DNA from: AG25 sp035518815
GTDB taxonomy: Bacteria; Gemmatimonadota; Gemmatimonadetes; Gemmatimonadales; GWC2-71-9
DNA: 28,306 nt
Reading direction: 5' to 3'
NCBI GenBank assembly: GCA_035518815.1
Contig: DATIXG010000124.1
Span: 1 to 28,306 of the forward strand
Part shown: piece after piece, positions 14,623 to 22,738 of the stretch
Layout of the letters: each line of letters begins with the position of its first letter
Numbering within the stretch: position 1 is the first letter of the stretch
Position numbers and translations under genes: made by a program
Notes under the pieces: generated by a model
The model's input: the letters and a program-made list of their open reading frames with translations, nothing else
Database searches by the model: none
Told to the model about the DNA's origin: nothing

Positions 14623-16008
14623 ATGTTTCAGCGCATGACCCAGCACAAGTACGTCCTCGACGAGTCGCGCCTCCCCAAGGCCTGGTACAACATCAACGCG
14701 GACATGCCGGTCCCGCCGGCGCCGGTGCTCCACCCGGCCACCAAGCAGCCCGTGACGCCCGACTTCCTGTCGGTGCTTTTCCCCATGGGCCTCATCATGC
14801 AGGAGGTGAGCGCGGAGCGCTGGATCGAGATCCCGGAGCCGGTACGGGAGGTGTACCGCCTGTGGCGACCCACGCCGCTGTTCCGCGCCGTGCGGCTCGA
14901 GCGCGCGCTCGATACCCCCGCGCACATCTACTACAAGTACGAGGGCGTCTCGCCCGTCGGCTCGCACAAGCCGAACACCGCCGTGGCGCAGGCGTTCTAC
15001 AACCAGCAGGAAGGGGTCAAAGCGCTCACGACGGAGACCGGCGCGGGGCAGTGGGGGAGCGCGCTCGCGATGGCGTGCAGCTTCTTCGGTATGAGCCTCG
15101 AGGTCTTTATGGTGAAGGTGTCCTATCACCAGAAGCCCTATCGCCGCATCATCATGGAGACCTACGGCGCGACGGTGTACGCGAGCCCCACCGACCGCAC
15201 CCAGTACGGGCGGAGCGTGCTGGGGGCGGACCTGACCTCGAATGGCTCACTCGGGATCGCGATCTCCGAGGCGGTCGAAGCCGCGGCCACGAGCGGCGGC
15301 GCCAAGAAATACAGCCTCGGATCCGTCCTCGGCTTCGTGTTGATGCACCAGAGCGTCATCGGGCTCGAATCGCTCGAGCAGATGGAGATGGCCGGCGAGT
15401 ATCCCGACATCGTGATCGGATGCGCGGGAGGCGGCTCGAACTTCGCGGGCTTCGCCTACCCATTCCTCCATCAGAATCTCACCAAGGGCAGGAAGACGAA
15501 GGTGATCGCCGTCGAGCCCGCGTCGTGCCCGTCCATGACCAAGGGCAGGTACACGTTCGACTACGGCGACGCCGCCGCGATGGCCCCGATCGTCAAGATG
15601 CATACCCTCGGCCACACCTTCATGCCGCCCGGCATCCACGCGGGCGGCCTGCGCTACCACGGCATGGCGCCGAGCGTGAGTGCGCTCGTGGCGAACGGGA
15701 ACATCGAGGCGCGCGCCGTGAATCAGCTCGCCACGTTCGAGGCGGCGGTGCAGTTCGCCCGCACGGAAGGGATCTTCCCCGCGCCCGAGTCGGCGCACGC
15801 CATCCGGGTCGCCATCGACGAGGCGTTGCTTGCCAAGCGGGACGGCGCCCGGCGGGTTATCGCGTTCAATCTGTCCGGCCACGGGCACTTCGATATGACG
15901 GCCTACGAGGCCTATCGGCTCGGGATGCTCGAGGACTACGAATACCCCGCCGAGCGCGTCGCGCAGGCGATGAAAGAGCTGCCCGCCGTCCCGGCGGGCG
16001 TGGCGTGA
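14623..16008 (+). CDS. trpB2: TrpB2-type tryptophan synthase beta chain
   Basis: This 461-residue PLP enzyme belongs to the TrpB2 branch, whose members condense serine (or phosphoserine in some archaea) with indole. The PLP lysine is K116 in VGSHKPNTA. GAGQWG at 140-145 and the phosphate-binding GGGSNFAG at 268-275 are typical. The length, about 60 more than TrpB1, and the N-terminal block are the TrpB2 hallmarks. No trpA is adjacent, so it may act on free indole or in a standalone role. It overlaps the endonuclease-like gene by 4 bases. Confidence 0.93.
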   Translation: MFQRMTQHKYVLDESRLPKAWYNINADMPVPPAPVLHPATKQPVTPDFLSVLFPMGLIMQEVSAERWIEIPEPVREVYRLWRPTPLFRAVRLERALDTPAHIYYKYEGVSPVGSHKPNTAVAQAFYNQQEGVKALTTETGAGQWGSALAMACSFFGMSLEVFMVKVSYHQKPYRRIIMETYGATVYASPTDRTQYGRSVLGADLTSNGSLGIAISEAVEAAATSGGAKKYSLGSVLGFVLMHQSVIGLESLEQMEMAGEYPDIVIGCAGGGSNFAGFAYPFLHQNLTKGRKTKVIAVEPASCPSMTKGRYTFDYGDAAAMAPIVKMHTLGHTFMPPGIHAGGLRYHGMAPSVSALVANGNIEARAVNQLATFEAAVQFARTEGIFPAPESAHAIRVAIDEALLAKRDGARRVIAFNLSGHGHFDMTAYEAYRLGMLEDYEYPAERVAQAMKELPAVPAGVA

Positions 16009-16409
16009 GCGTCCCGCACGACGCCGCCGTCGTTCTCGCAGTCCTCCTCGGCGTGGTACTCGGGCTCCTGATCGCGGGGCTGTATCTCGTGACCTGGAAG
16101 GCGCGCTACAGCGCGGCCATCCGCGAGGATGCGATTCAGCGCAGTCTGGCGGTGACCGCCGGCAAGGTGCACGAGCAGCTCGTTCCCTACCTGCCGGATT
16201 TCCCGTTCAACCCCAAGGATGCCCGCTTCCTCGGCACGCCGGTTGATCTGGTGGTCTTCGATGGGTTGGCGGACGGGCAAGTGCGCCGCGTGGTGTTCGT
16301 CGAAGTGAAGACGGGAACGGCCGGCCTGAGCGGGCGGGAACGCCAGGTGCGGGACACCGTGGAGGCCCGCGAGGTGGAGTGGGCCGAGCTCCGCGTGGGG
16401 CGCCGCTAG
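16005..16409 (+). CDS. Membrane-anchored endonuclease-like protein related to archaeal Holliday junction resolvase
   Basis: This 134-residue protein starts at a GTG overlapping the trpB2 stop (GTGA). Residues 8-30 are one transmembrane segment. The rest has the layout of COG4741-type predicted endonucleases: FNPKDARFLGTPVDLVVFDG, then VVFVEVKTG, and a later GRERQVRD. D81 and the E100-x-K102 pair fit the PD-(D/E)xK nuclease core. Nuclease activity is inferred from the motif only. It ends on the same CTAG used as a stop by the convergent gene. Confidence 0.8.
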   Translation: MSVPHDAAVVLAVLLGVVLGLLIAGLYLVTWKARYSAAIREDAIQRSLAVTAGKVHEQLVPYLPDFPFNPKDARFLGTPVDLVVFDGLADGQVRRVVFVEVKTGTAGLSGRERQVRDTVEAREVEWAELRVGRR

Positions 16410-16996
16410 GCCGTCAGGCCGTCCGCTTCGCGCAACAGCTCGGCGCCGCGTGCTGGATCGGAAAGCCCGGTCACGTTGGCGCGCACGTTTTCCACCGCGG
16501 CGAGCAGCGCCGCGCGGGCCAGGTGTCCCGCCGCGACGGCATCCGCTCGCGCGGCCGGACTGCCGATCGCGCCGACCTCGCGCGCGAGCGCGAGCAGCCG
16601 GGCGGCGCGCCGGGCGACCTCGATCTGCGGCTCCGCGGCTCGCAGCAGCGCGCCATCGACCGTCTGCCGGCGTGACGGGTCGGTGCGCGGCAGCCGCAGC
16701 GCCCTGATCACTCCCGCGTAGGCGGCCGCGTCCTCGTCGACGAGCCGGCGGAGGTCCGAGCGCAGCGCGTCGGCCTCGCGGACGATCGTTGGGGCGCGCT
16801 CGGAGGTCGAGAGCCGGGCGACCATCGCCACCAGGGCGCCGGCCATGGCACCGGCGAGCGCGGCCGCACTCCCACCCCCGGGCGCCGGCGTCCCGGCCGC
16901 CAACTCCTCGAGCCACCCATCGATCGAAGGGCTCGCCTTGCTGTTCCGCGTTCCGCCCTCCGCGTTCACGGTGTGTTCAACACGTTCAAGAGCCAT
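16406..16996 (-). CDS. Formiminotransferase-cyclodeaminase family protein (FchA-like)
   Basis: This 196-residue protein belongs to the FTCD cyclodeaminase/methenyl-THF cyclohydrolase family. The signature is TPAPGGGSAAALAGAMAG at residues 36-53, followed by helical segments (VREADALRSDLRRLVDEDAA; AARRAARLLALAREVGAIGS). It likely acts in one-carbon folate metabolism, but no formiminotransferase partner is in the window. The ATG at 16996 lies 31 bases inside the upstream phosphatase gene. Later in-frame starts are possible because the first 20 residues are not family-typical. Confidence 0.85.
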   Translation of the reverse strand: MALERVEHTVNAEGGTRNSKASPSIDGWLEELAAGTPAPGGGSAAALAGAMAGALVAMVARLSTSERAPTIVREADALRSDLRRLVDEDAAAYAGVIRALRLPRTDPSRRQTVDGALLRAAEPQIEVARRAARLLALAREVGAIGSPAARADAVAAGHLARAALLAAVENVRANVTGLSDPARGAELLREADGLTA

Positions 16997-17754
16997 CCGT
17001 GCAGCGCGGCGTTCCCCGCCACGATCGAGCCACCGCCCAGCACGTCCTCGGCGCCGGCTAAAGTGGTGACGATCCCGCCCGCTTCGCGGATCAGCAGCAC
17101 GCCCGCCGCGACGTCCCAGGGAGCGAGCGTCAGCTCCCAGAACAGATCGAGGCGTCCCATGGCCACGTCGGCGAGGTCGAGCGCGGCCGCGCCGGCGCGC
17201 CGGATACCGCTCGTCGTACTCATGACCGCGGAAAACTGCGGGATGTAGCGCTCCACCAGGTCCAGCCGCTTGAACGGAAAGCCGGTTCCGACGAGCGCGT
17301 GACGGGGCTCGGCCACCTGCGACACCGCAAGACGCTGCGCCCCGAGCCAGGCGCCGTGCCCCTTGCTGCCGTGGAGCGTCACGTCGCGCGTGACGTCGTG
17401 CACCACCCCCACGCACAGCTCGCCATCCACGAGCCCGCCGATCGACACGGCGTATTGCGGATATCCATGCAGATAGTTCGTCGTCCCGTCCAGCGGATCG
17501 ACGAGCCACACGATCTTCCCCTCGCGCGCCGCGTGTGGCGACAGCTCTTCGCCCACGATTGTCGAGCCCGGGACGCGCCGCGCGAGCTCCTCGGCGATGA
17601 TCGTCTCGGCGCCCCGATCCATCGCGGTCACGAAATCGTTCGGGCCCTTCTCCTTCCAGTCGGCGATCGCGGGACGCGGCGTCTGGCGCAGGAAGGCGCC
17701 GGCCCGTTTCGCGGCCGCCACGGCGGCATCGACTAAGTCTATGATTTCTCGCAC
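16966..17754 (-). CDS. Inositol monophosphatase family protein
   Basis: This roughly 262-residue Mg2+-dependent phosphatase has both family metal motifs: GEE at 68-70 and DPLDGTTN at 86-93, then YPQYAVSIG. A second metal site reads LAPWDVAAGVLLIREAGG near the C-terminus. It could act on inositol-1-phosphate, fructose-bisphosphate or 3'-phosphoadenosine derivatives; the sequence does not decide. The GTG at 17754 is chosen because it puts the first helix (VDAAVAAAKRAGAFLR) at the usual distance from the start. An ATG at 17820 would overlap trpS head-on and is less likely. Confidence 0.9.
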   Translation of the reverse strand: MREIIDLVDAAVAAAKRAGAFLRQTPRPAIADWKEKGPNDFVTAMDRGAETIIAEELARRVPGSTIVGEELSPHAAREGKIVWLVDPLDGTTNYLHGYPQYAVSIGGLVDGELCVGVVHDVTRDVTLHGSKGHGAWLGAQRLAVSQVAEPRHALVGTGFPFKRLDLVERYIPQFSAVMSTTSGIRRAGAAALDLADVAMGRLDLFWELTLAPWDVAAGVLLIREAGGIVTTLAGAEDVLGGGSIVAGNAALHGWLLNVLNTP

Positions 17755-17755
17755 C

Positions 17756-17785
17756 TTGCGGGACACCGCCTTTGGCTCGTAGGTT
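17756..17785 (+). promoter_or_regulatory. Probable trpS promoter giving a leaderless or near-leaderless mRNA
   Basis: TTGCGG at 17756-17761 and TAGGTT at 17780-17785 are separated by 18 bp. Transcription would start near 17792, next to the trpS ATG at 17794. No ribosome-binding site is present in the few bases available. The site also lies in the short divergent gap with the phosphatase gene. Confidence 0.5.
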
Positions 17786-17793
17786 GTCAGCCC

Positions 17794-18792
17794 ATGGCGC
17801 GCATCTTCTCCGGGATTCAACCCTCAGGCGAGCTGCACATCGGCAACTACCTGGGCGCGGTCCAGAACTGGGTCCTTCTCCAGCGCCAGCACGACTGCCT
17901 GTTCTCCGTCGTCGATCTGCATGCGATCACGCAACCCTACGACGTCAGCTCGCTCCCCCAGCGCACGCTCGACATGGCCATCGGGCTCCTCGCCTCCGGG
18001 CTCGATCCCGAGCTCTGCACGCTGTTCGTGCAGTCGCACGTCACCGAGCATACGGAGCTCAACTGGCTGCTCAACACGGTGACGCCGCTGGGCGAGCTCG
18101 AGCGCCAGACGCAATTCAAGGACAAGTCGCAGCGCCAGGAGAGCGTGCCGGCGGGGTTGCTCAACTATCCCGTGCTCCAGGCGGCCGACGTGCTGCTCTA
18201 TCAGGCGACCCTCGTGCCCGTCGGCGAGGATCAGCTCCAGCACCTCGAGCTGATGCGCGAGATCGCCCGCCGCTGGAATGCGCGCTTCGGGACGGCCGGG
18301 GGCTTCACGTTTCCGGAGCCCCAGGCGCAGTTGACCGCCTCGAAGCGCATCCTCGGGCTCGATGGGCAGGCCAAGATGTCGAAGAGCCTGGGCAACACCA
18401 TCGGCCTGCTCGAATCGCCGGACGCGATCTGGCAGAAGCTGAGACCCGCCGCCACCGATCCCGCGCGCAAGACCCGCAAGGATCCCGGGAATCCCGATAT
18501 CTGCAACATCTACACGATTCACCAGGGATTCTCCCCGCCGGACGTACAGCGCACGGTCGCGCAGAACTGCCGCACCGCCGGCTGGGGCTGTCTCGACTGC
18601 AAGCGGGTGCTCGCGGACAACATGATAGCGACGCTCACTCCGATCCGCGAGCGCGCGACCGCCTTGCAGGCCGACCCGCGAGGCGTCAGGCGCATTCTGG
18701 CTGCGGGCGCGGCCAAGGCGCGGATTCTGGCCGAAGGCACGATGGCGCTGGTGCGCCGCCAAATGGGGTTCTTCGAGCGCGCGGAGGAGTGA
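17794..18792 (+). CDS. trpS: Tryptophanyl-tRNA synthetase
   Basis: This 332-residue class I synthetase charges tRNA-Trp. The HIGH-type signature is GELHIGNYLGAV (residues 12-23) and the KMSKS motif is at 194-198 (GQAKMSKSLGNT). The substrate-binding region LLNYPVLQAADVLLYQA is present. Length and order match bacterial TrpRS. The gene starts a plus-strand run divergent from the phosphatase gene and shares TGATG with the MgtC-like gene. Confidence 0.97.
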   Translation: MARIFSGIQPSGELHIGNYLGAVQNWVLLQRQHDCLFSVVDLHAITQPYDVSSLPQRTLDMAIGLLASGLDPELCTLFVQSHVTEHTELNWLLNTVTPLGELERQTQFKDKSQRQESVPAGLLNYPVLQAADVLLYQATLVPVGEDQLQHLELMREIARRWNARFGTAGGFTFPEPQAQLTASKRILGLDGQAKMSKSLGNTIGLLESPDAIWQKLRPAATDPARKTRKDPGNPDICNIYTIHQGFSPPDVQRTVAQNCRTAGWGCLDCKRVLADNMIATLTPIRERATALQADPRGVRRILAAGAAKARILAEGTMALVRRQMGFFERAEE

Positions 18793-19463
18793 TGCCACAG
18801 ATCATCCGGCAGGCGATCGACGTGTTCCGCCTGGAGCTGTTGCTGCAGCTGGGGCTTGCGACGCTGTGCGGCGGCTGGATCGGGCTCGAGCGGGAGTTCT
18901 CCGGGAAACCGGCCGGGCTGCGGACCAACATTCTCATCTGCGTCGGTGCCACGCTCTTTACGTCACTGTCGATGGTCATGTCGCTCGGGCGCGGCGATCC
19001 GGCGCGGGTTGCGGCCCAGATCCTTCCCGGCGTGGGCTTCATCGGCGCCGGAACCATTCTCCACACCCGCGGCTCCGTCACCGGCCTGACGAGCGCGGCG
19101 ACGATCTGGGTCGTGGCGGCCATCGGCATGGCGCTCGGCGCACGGGCCTACACCGAAGCCATCGGGACGACGCTGCTCGTGATGTTCGTCCTCTACGGGC
19201 TGGGCCGGGTCGAGAAGATCGTCGCGCGGAGCGCCACCGAAACACACCTCCTCGTGCACGCGCGGCCCGAAGCCACCATGGTCGCCGACCTGGAGAGTCT
19301 CATCCGGCGCTCCGGCCTCGACGTGCACCGTACCGCATCGCATCAGGAGAACGTCGACCTCGTCATCGAATTCGACCTGCGGGGCCCGAAGCGGCTGCAT
19401 AACGAGGTGCTCGGCAGCGTTGTCCATCACCCGGGCGTGCGGGGCGTGTCCACAGGAGAGTGA
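18792..19463 (+). CDS. MgtC/SapB family membrane protein
   Basis: This 223-residue protein has an MgtC-type membrane domain: WIGLEREFSGKPAGLRTNIL at about 29-48, then RVAAQILPGVGFIGAGTIL and RGSVTGLTSAATIWVVAAIG. Four to five membrane segments are expected, followed by a C-terminal cytosolic ACT-like domain of about 80 residues. MgtC proteins are linked to magnesium limitation and ATP synthase control in pathogens; a role here is not known. It overlaps trpS by 1 base and the next gene by 4. Confidence 0.93.
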   Translation: MPQIIRQAIDVFRLELLLQLGLATLCGGWIGLEREFSGKPAGLRTNILICVGATLFTSLSMVMSLGRGDPARVAAQILPGVGFIGAGTILHTRGSVTGLTSAATIWVVAAIGMALGARAYTEAIGTTLLVMFVLYGLGRVEKIVARSATETHLLVHARPEATMVADLESLIRRSGLDVHRTASHQENVDLVIEFDLRGPKRLHNEVLGSVVHHPGVRGVSTGE

Positions 19464-20449
19464 CGCGGCGGCTGGTAGTTGACCTCGCGCGCGAAGGCCC
19501 CGCCTGGAAGATCCCGCCATCGTCCATCCAGGCAGTGCGTGACGCGCTCGGCCCCGGGTGGGAGGTCGTCGAAGCGGAGGCCGGAGATCCGACTGCGGCG
19601 CACGGGGCCGAGGTCTACTTCAGCTACACCCTCTCCCGCGGCGTCCTCGAGGCGGCGCGCCCAACCCTGCGCTGGGTCCACAGCGGCATGGCGGGCGTCG
19701 CCGGGAGCCTGGCGCTGCTCGCAGGCACGGGCATCGTCCTCACCAACTCCGCCGGCATCCACGCCGACCCCATCGCCGATTGGGCGATCGCGGGCATCGC
19801 GTATTTCGCTCGCAGTCTCGACCGCATGCGGGACGCTCAGCGGCAGCACCGCTGGACGCGGCCCCAGTTCGCGGCACTCGAGATCCCGGTGGCGGAGCTG
19901 CGCGACCTGCGGGTCGGGGTGTTCGGTCTGGGCGGGCTCGGGTCCGCCATCGCCCGGCGGGCGCTCGCGCTCGGGATGAGCGTGGCCGGCGTGCGCCGCC
20001 GGCCCGACCGGGGCGGCCCCCCGGGGGTCCGCTGGGTCGGCGGGATGGGGGATCTGGCTCGGCTCGCCGCGGAGAGCGATTGCCTCGTCATTGCGGCGCC
20101 CCATACGAACGAAACGGCGGGCGCGGTGAACGGCGATATTCTCGGGCGCCTTCCCGCCGGCGCCATGGTGGTCAACGTGTCGCGCGGTTCGTTGCTCGTC
20201 GAAGCGGACCTGCTCGCCGCGCTCGACCGGGGGGCCCTGCGGGGAGCGGCGCTCGATGTGTTCGCCACGGAGCCCCTGCCGCCGGAGCACCCGTTCTGGG
20301 ACCATCCCCGCGTGCTCGTGAGCCCCCACGCGGCCGCCGTCACCTCGCGGTACTGGGAGCGCGAGACGGGCCTCATGCTCGAGAACATCCGGCGCTATCT
20401 TGCACGGCAGCCCCTCGTGAACGTCGTGGACCAGGAGGCCGGGTACTAA
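19460..20449 (+). CDS. D-isomer-specific 2-hydroxyacid dehydrogenase family protein
   Basis: This 329-residue oxidoreductase has the standard layout. The Rossmann motif GLGGLG is at 156-161, and the catalytic triad is R242 (VSRG), E271 (TEPLPPEHPFW) and H290 (SPHAAA). Arginines at 179-181 after the second strand favour NADP(H) over NAD(H), by family precedent. The substrate (glyoxylate, hydroxypyruvate or another 2-ketoacid) cannot be told; a hydroxypyruvate-reducing role would suit the glycerate kinase further along. The GTG start overlaps the MgtC gene stop. Confidence 0.92.
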   Translation: MTRRLVVDLAREGPAWKIPPSSIQAVRDALGPGWEVVEAEAGDPTAAHGAEVYFSYTLSRGVLEAARPTLRWVHSGMAGVAGSLALLAGTGIVLTNSAGIHADPIADWAIAGIAYFARSLDRMRDAQRQHRWTRPQFAALEIPVAELRDLRVGVFGLGGLGSAIARRALALGMSVAGVRRRPDRGGPPGVRWVGGMGDLARLAAESDCLVIAAPHTNETAGAVNGDILGRLPAGAMVVNVSRGSLLVEADLLAALDRGALRGAALDVFATEPLPPEHPFWDHPRVLVSPHAAAVTSRYWERETGLMLENIRRYLARQPLVNVVDQEAGY

Positions 20450-21621
20450 TGGACGAAGGGAAATCCCGCGGGCCGCGAACGGGCGGCCACTTGGCGCCGG
20501 GGGGGATTGAGAAGGTCATCAAGGCCGCGGTCGACCGCGGCGCCTCCGATCTCCACATCAAGGCGGGGGACGTGTTCCGGGCCCGCATCGACGGGCAGCT
20601 CGTTCCGCTCACCAAGCAGCGCCTCACGCCCGAACAGACGAAGGCGATCGCCCTTCGCCTGATTCCGAGCGAAGAAGACCAGGAGCGCATCGACTGGTTG
20701 CGGGACTACGACTGCTCGTGGGGGATGCCGGGCGTCGGGCGCTTCCGCGTCAATATCCTGCGCCAGCGCTCGTCGTTCATGATCGTGATGCGGGTCATTC
20801 CGTTCGACGTCCCTTCGTTCGAATCGCTGCACCTCCCGGATGTGCTGCAGGGCGTGGCGTCCGTTGCGCAGGGACTGATCCTGGTCACGGGCGCGGCGGG
20901 ATCGGGCAAGAGCTCGACCATGGCGGCCATGGTGAACCACATCAACCAGACCGCGCAGCGGCACATCGTGACGCTCGAGAGCCCGATTGAGTTCCTGCAC
21001 CGCGACATCAAGGCCTCGGTCACGCAGCGCGAGGTTGGCGTCGACACGGACGACTACCGGCGCGGGCTGCGCGCCGCCCTGCGCCAGGATCCCGACGTGC
21101 TCCTCGTCGGAGAACTGGGTGACGCGTCCGTCCTCGATACCGCCCTCAAGGCTGCCGAGACGGGGCACCTCGTCATCTCGGCGGTGGACACGCCGGACGT
21201 GGTGACGACGATCCACCGTCTCATCGCGATGACGCCTGCTGAGGACCAGGAAGCCATCCGCGGGCGGCTCGCTCAGGCGCTGCGTGCGATCGTGTCCCAG
21301 CGGCTCGTGCCACGTGCCGATGGCCATGGCCGGGCAGTGGCGGTCGAGATCCTGATCGCAACCGGCGAAGTGCCCGACATGATCCGCGACCCGGAGCGAA
21401 CGGAGCATCTGCTGGTGTACGTCGCCACGTCGCGCGAGCAGTACGGCATGCAAACCTTCGACCAACACCTGGTGGACCTCGCTCTGGCGGGCACGGTGAC
21501 GGCGGAAGCCGCGGCCGCGGCCGCGACGAACCGCGCCGAGGTCGAAACGCTCACCAGCGGGCTGCGGCGGCGACCGGCGCCCCAGGTCGCGGCGCTCTCC
21601 CAGATCTTCCCACCGCAGTGA
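20449..21621 (+). CDS. PilT/GspE-type secretion ATPase homologue with altered motifs
   Basis: This 390-residue protein has the PilT layout: an N-terminal PAS-like domain with ASDLHIKAGD (32-41), then a RecA-like ATPase. Walker A is GAAGSGKSS at 148-156, and Walker B is DPDVLLVGELGD at 214-225 with the key glutamate. Other landmarks differ from PilT: the Asp box reads TLESPIEF (usually TIEDPIEF), Walker B ends GELGD (usually GEMRD), and the His box ends SAVDT (usually GTLHT). No pilin or assembly gene is nearby. It may retain ATP binding with changed coupling (inference). Confidence 0.88.
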   Translation: MDEGKSRGPRTGGHLAPGGIEKVIKAAVDRGASDLHIKAGDVFRARIDGQLVPLTKQRLTPEQTKAIALRLIPSEEDQERIDWLRDYDCSWGMPGVGRFRVNILRQRSSFMIVMRVIPFDVPSFESLHLPDVLQGVASVAQGLILVTGAAGSGKSSTMAAMVNHINQTAQRHIVTLESPIEFLHRDIKASVTQREVGVDTDDYRRGLRAALRQDPDVLLVGELGDASVLDTALKAAETGHLVISAVDTPDVVTTIHRLIAMTPAEDQEAIRGRLAQALRAIVSQRLVPRADGHGRAVAVEILIATGEVPDMIRDPERTEHLLVYVATSREQYGMQTFDQHLVDLALAGTVTAEAAAAAATNRAEVETLTSGLRRRPAPQVAALSQIFPPQ

Positions 21622-22658
21622 GCGAAGGGTCGGCGCTCTTCGCCGACATCGCCGTGCCCCGCCTCACGGGGACCCCGGGTAACGAACGCGTCCGCGAGAT
21701 CCTGAAACGCGAGCTGGTGGCGCGCGGGTTCGTCGTCCTGGAGCACGCCTTCCCGGCCTCACCCCGACCGCTGCGCGCCGTGGCGATTGCCGGGACGCTC
21801 GTCGCCGTGGCCTCCGCGGGCTCCGCCGCATTGATGGTGCGACCGGCGGGCGGGGCAGGGTGGGCGGCACTGGCCTTCCTTGTAGTCGCCGCGGTCCTCG
21901 CGCTCCGTCCATGGCGCGCGCTGCCGGAATCCCGGGCGGTCACGCTCGTCGGGGTCCGGCCGCGAACCCGGGTCGCTGCCTGGCTCACGGCTCACTACGA
22001 CTCCAAGGGACAGCCGATCTCGATGGCGACACGGGTTGCGGGCGTGGTCCTCGTCGCGCTGCAGCTGCCCGCCCTGCTGGGGGTCGCGGCGCTGGGGGCA
22101 TCACCGGGGGCCGCACTGTGCTTTCTGCCGGGCGTCGTGGGCGGGTTGATCCTCGCGCGCAACACTGCGACCGCCGGTTCGCCGGGCGCCCTCGACAACG
22201 CCTCCGGCGTCGTCACGGTGCTTGCGACCGTGGATGCGCTCCCTCCGGACAGTCCCGTCGGGGTGATCTTTCCCGATGCGGAGGAATGGGGGCTCCTCGG
22301 TGCGAAGGCGCTCGTGCGCGAGCGGGCGAACCTGCTCGAGGGCACGGCCGTCGTCAATTTCGACGGGATCGACGACCGCGAGCGCACCATCGCGCTCGTG
22401 CATCGCGCCGGTCCGATCGTGGACGCCGTCGTCCGGTCGCTCGGCACGCGGCCGGCGCGCCGGCTGCCCGTGCTCGAGGATGGGCTCGCGCTGGCGCGCG
22501 CCGCGCGCGAGTGCGTCACCATCGTGCGGGGCGACTGGCGTACCGCGACAGTCGTGCACACGCCGCGGGACACGGTCGCTCGCATGACCCTTGCCGGCAG
22601 CCGCGCGGTCGCGGCCGCGGTGGCTCGCGCGCTGCGCGAGACCCTGCCGGTGCGTTGA
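21618..22658 (+). CDS. M28-type zinc peptidase with membrane segments inside the fold
   Basis: This 346-residue protein has a full M28 ligand set: H126 (LTAHYDSKG), D193 (GALDNASG), E222/E223 (DAEEWGLLG), D249 (NFDGID) and H314 (VVHTPRDTV). It lacks a signal peptide. Hydrophobic segments lie at about 53-73, 81-97 and 139-179, the last between the first and second zinc ligands. It is probably an integral-membrane aminopeptidase-like enzyme (inference). A GTG start overlaps the previous stop (GTGA). Its stop codon is inside the -35 box of the purA promoter. Confidence 0.87.
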   Translation: MSEGSALFADIAVPRLTGTPGNERVREILKRELVARGFVVLEHAFPASPRPLRAVAIAGTLVAVASAGSAALMVRPAGGAGWAALAFLVVAAVLALRPWRALPESRAVTLVGVRPRTRVAAWLTAHYDSKGQPISMATRVAGVVLVALQLPALLGVAALGASPGAALCFLPGVVGGLILARNTATAGSPGALDNASGVVTVLATVDALPPDSPVGVIFPDAEEWGLLGAKALVRERANLLEGTAVVNFDGIDDRERTIALVHRAGPIVDAVVRSLGTRPARRLPVLEDGLALARAARECVTIVRGDWRTATVVHTPRDTVARMTLAGSRAVAAAVARALRETLPVR

Positions 22659-22683
22659 CGGCGCGGATCACCGGGCCTAGCTT
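22655..22683 (+). promoter_or_regulatory. purA promoter, sigma-70 type
   Basis: TTGACG at 22655-22660 and TAGCTT at 22678-22683 are separated by exactly 17 bp. The predicted start site is near 22690, leaving a leader of about 50 nt before purA. The -35 box overlaps the stop codon of the peptidase gene. This is the best-matching promoter in the window. Confidence 0.7.
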
Positions 22684-22702
22684 TCCACGGAGGATACTCG
22701 CA

Positions 22703-22726
22703 CGCCCCGCTCGACGGGGCGTTTTT
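22703..22726 (+). terminator. Intrinsic-terminator hairpin in the purA leader
   Basis: CGCCCCG and CGGGGCG form a perfect 7-bp stem around CTCGA, followed at once by TTTTT. It lies between the purA promoter and the purA ATG, which is 13 bp downstream of the T-run. It could end read-through from the peptidase operon, but it must also be passed by transcripts from the purA promoter, so attenuation is possible. Confidence 0.75.
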
Positions 22727-22738
22727 GCTGGGAGTGCC

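Noticed and set aside
14292..16004. Plus-strand open frame overlapping trpB2 in another phase
   Set aside because: Only its last 134 codons (from 16005) are a real gene. The upstream part is an Arg/Gly/Ala-rich shadow of trpB2 and the preceding gene.
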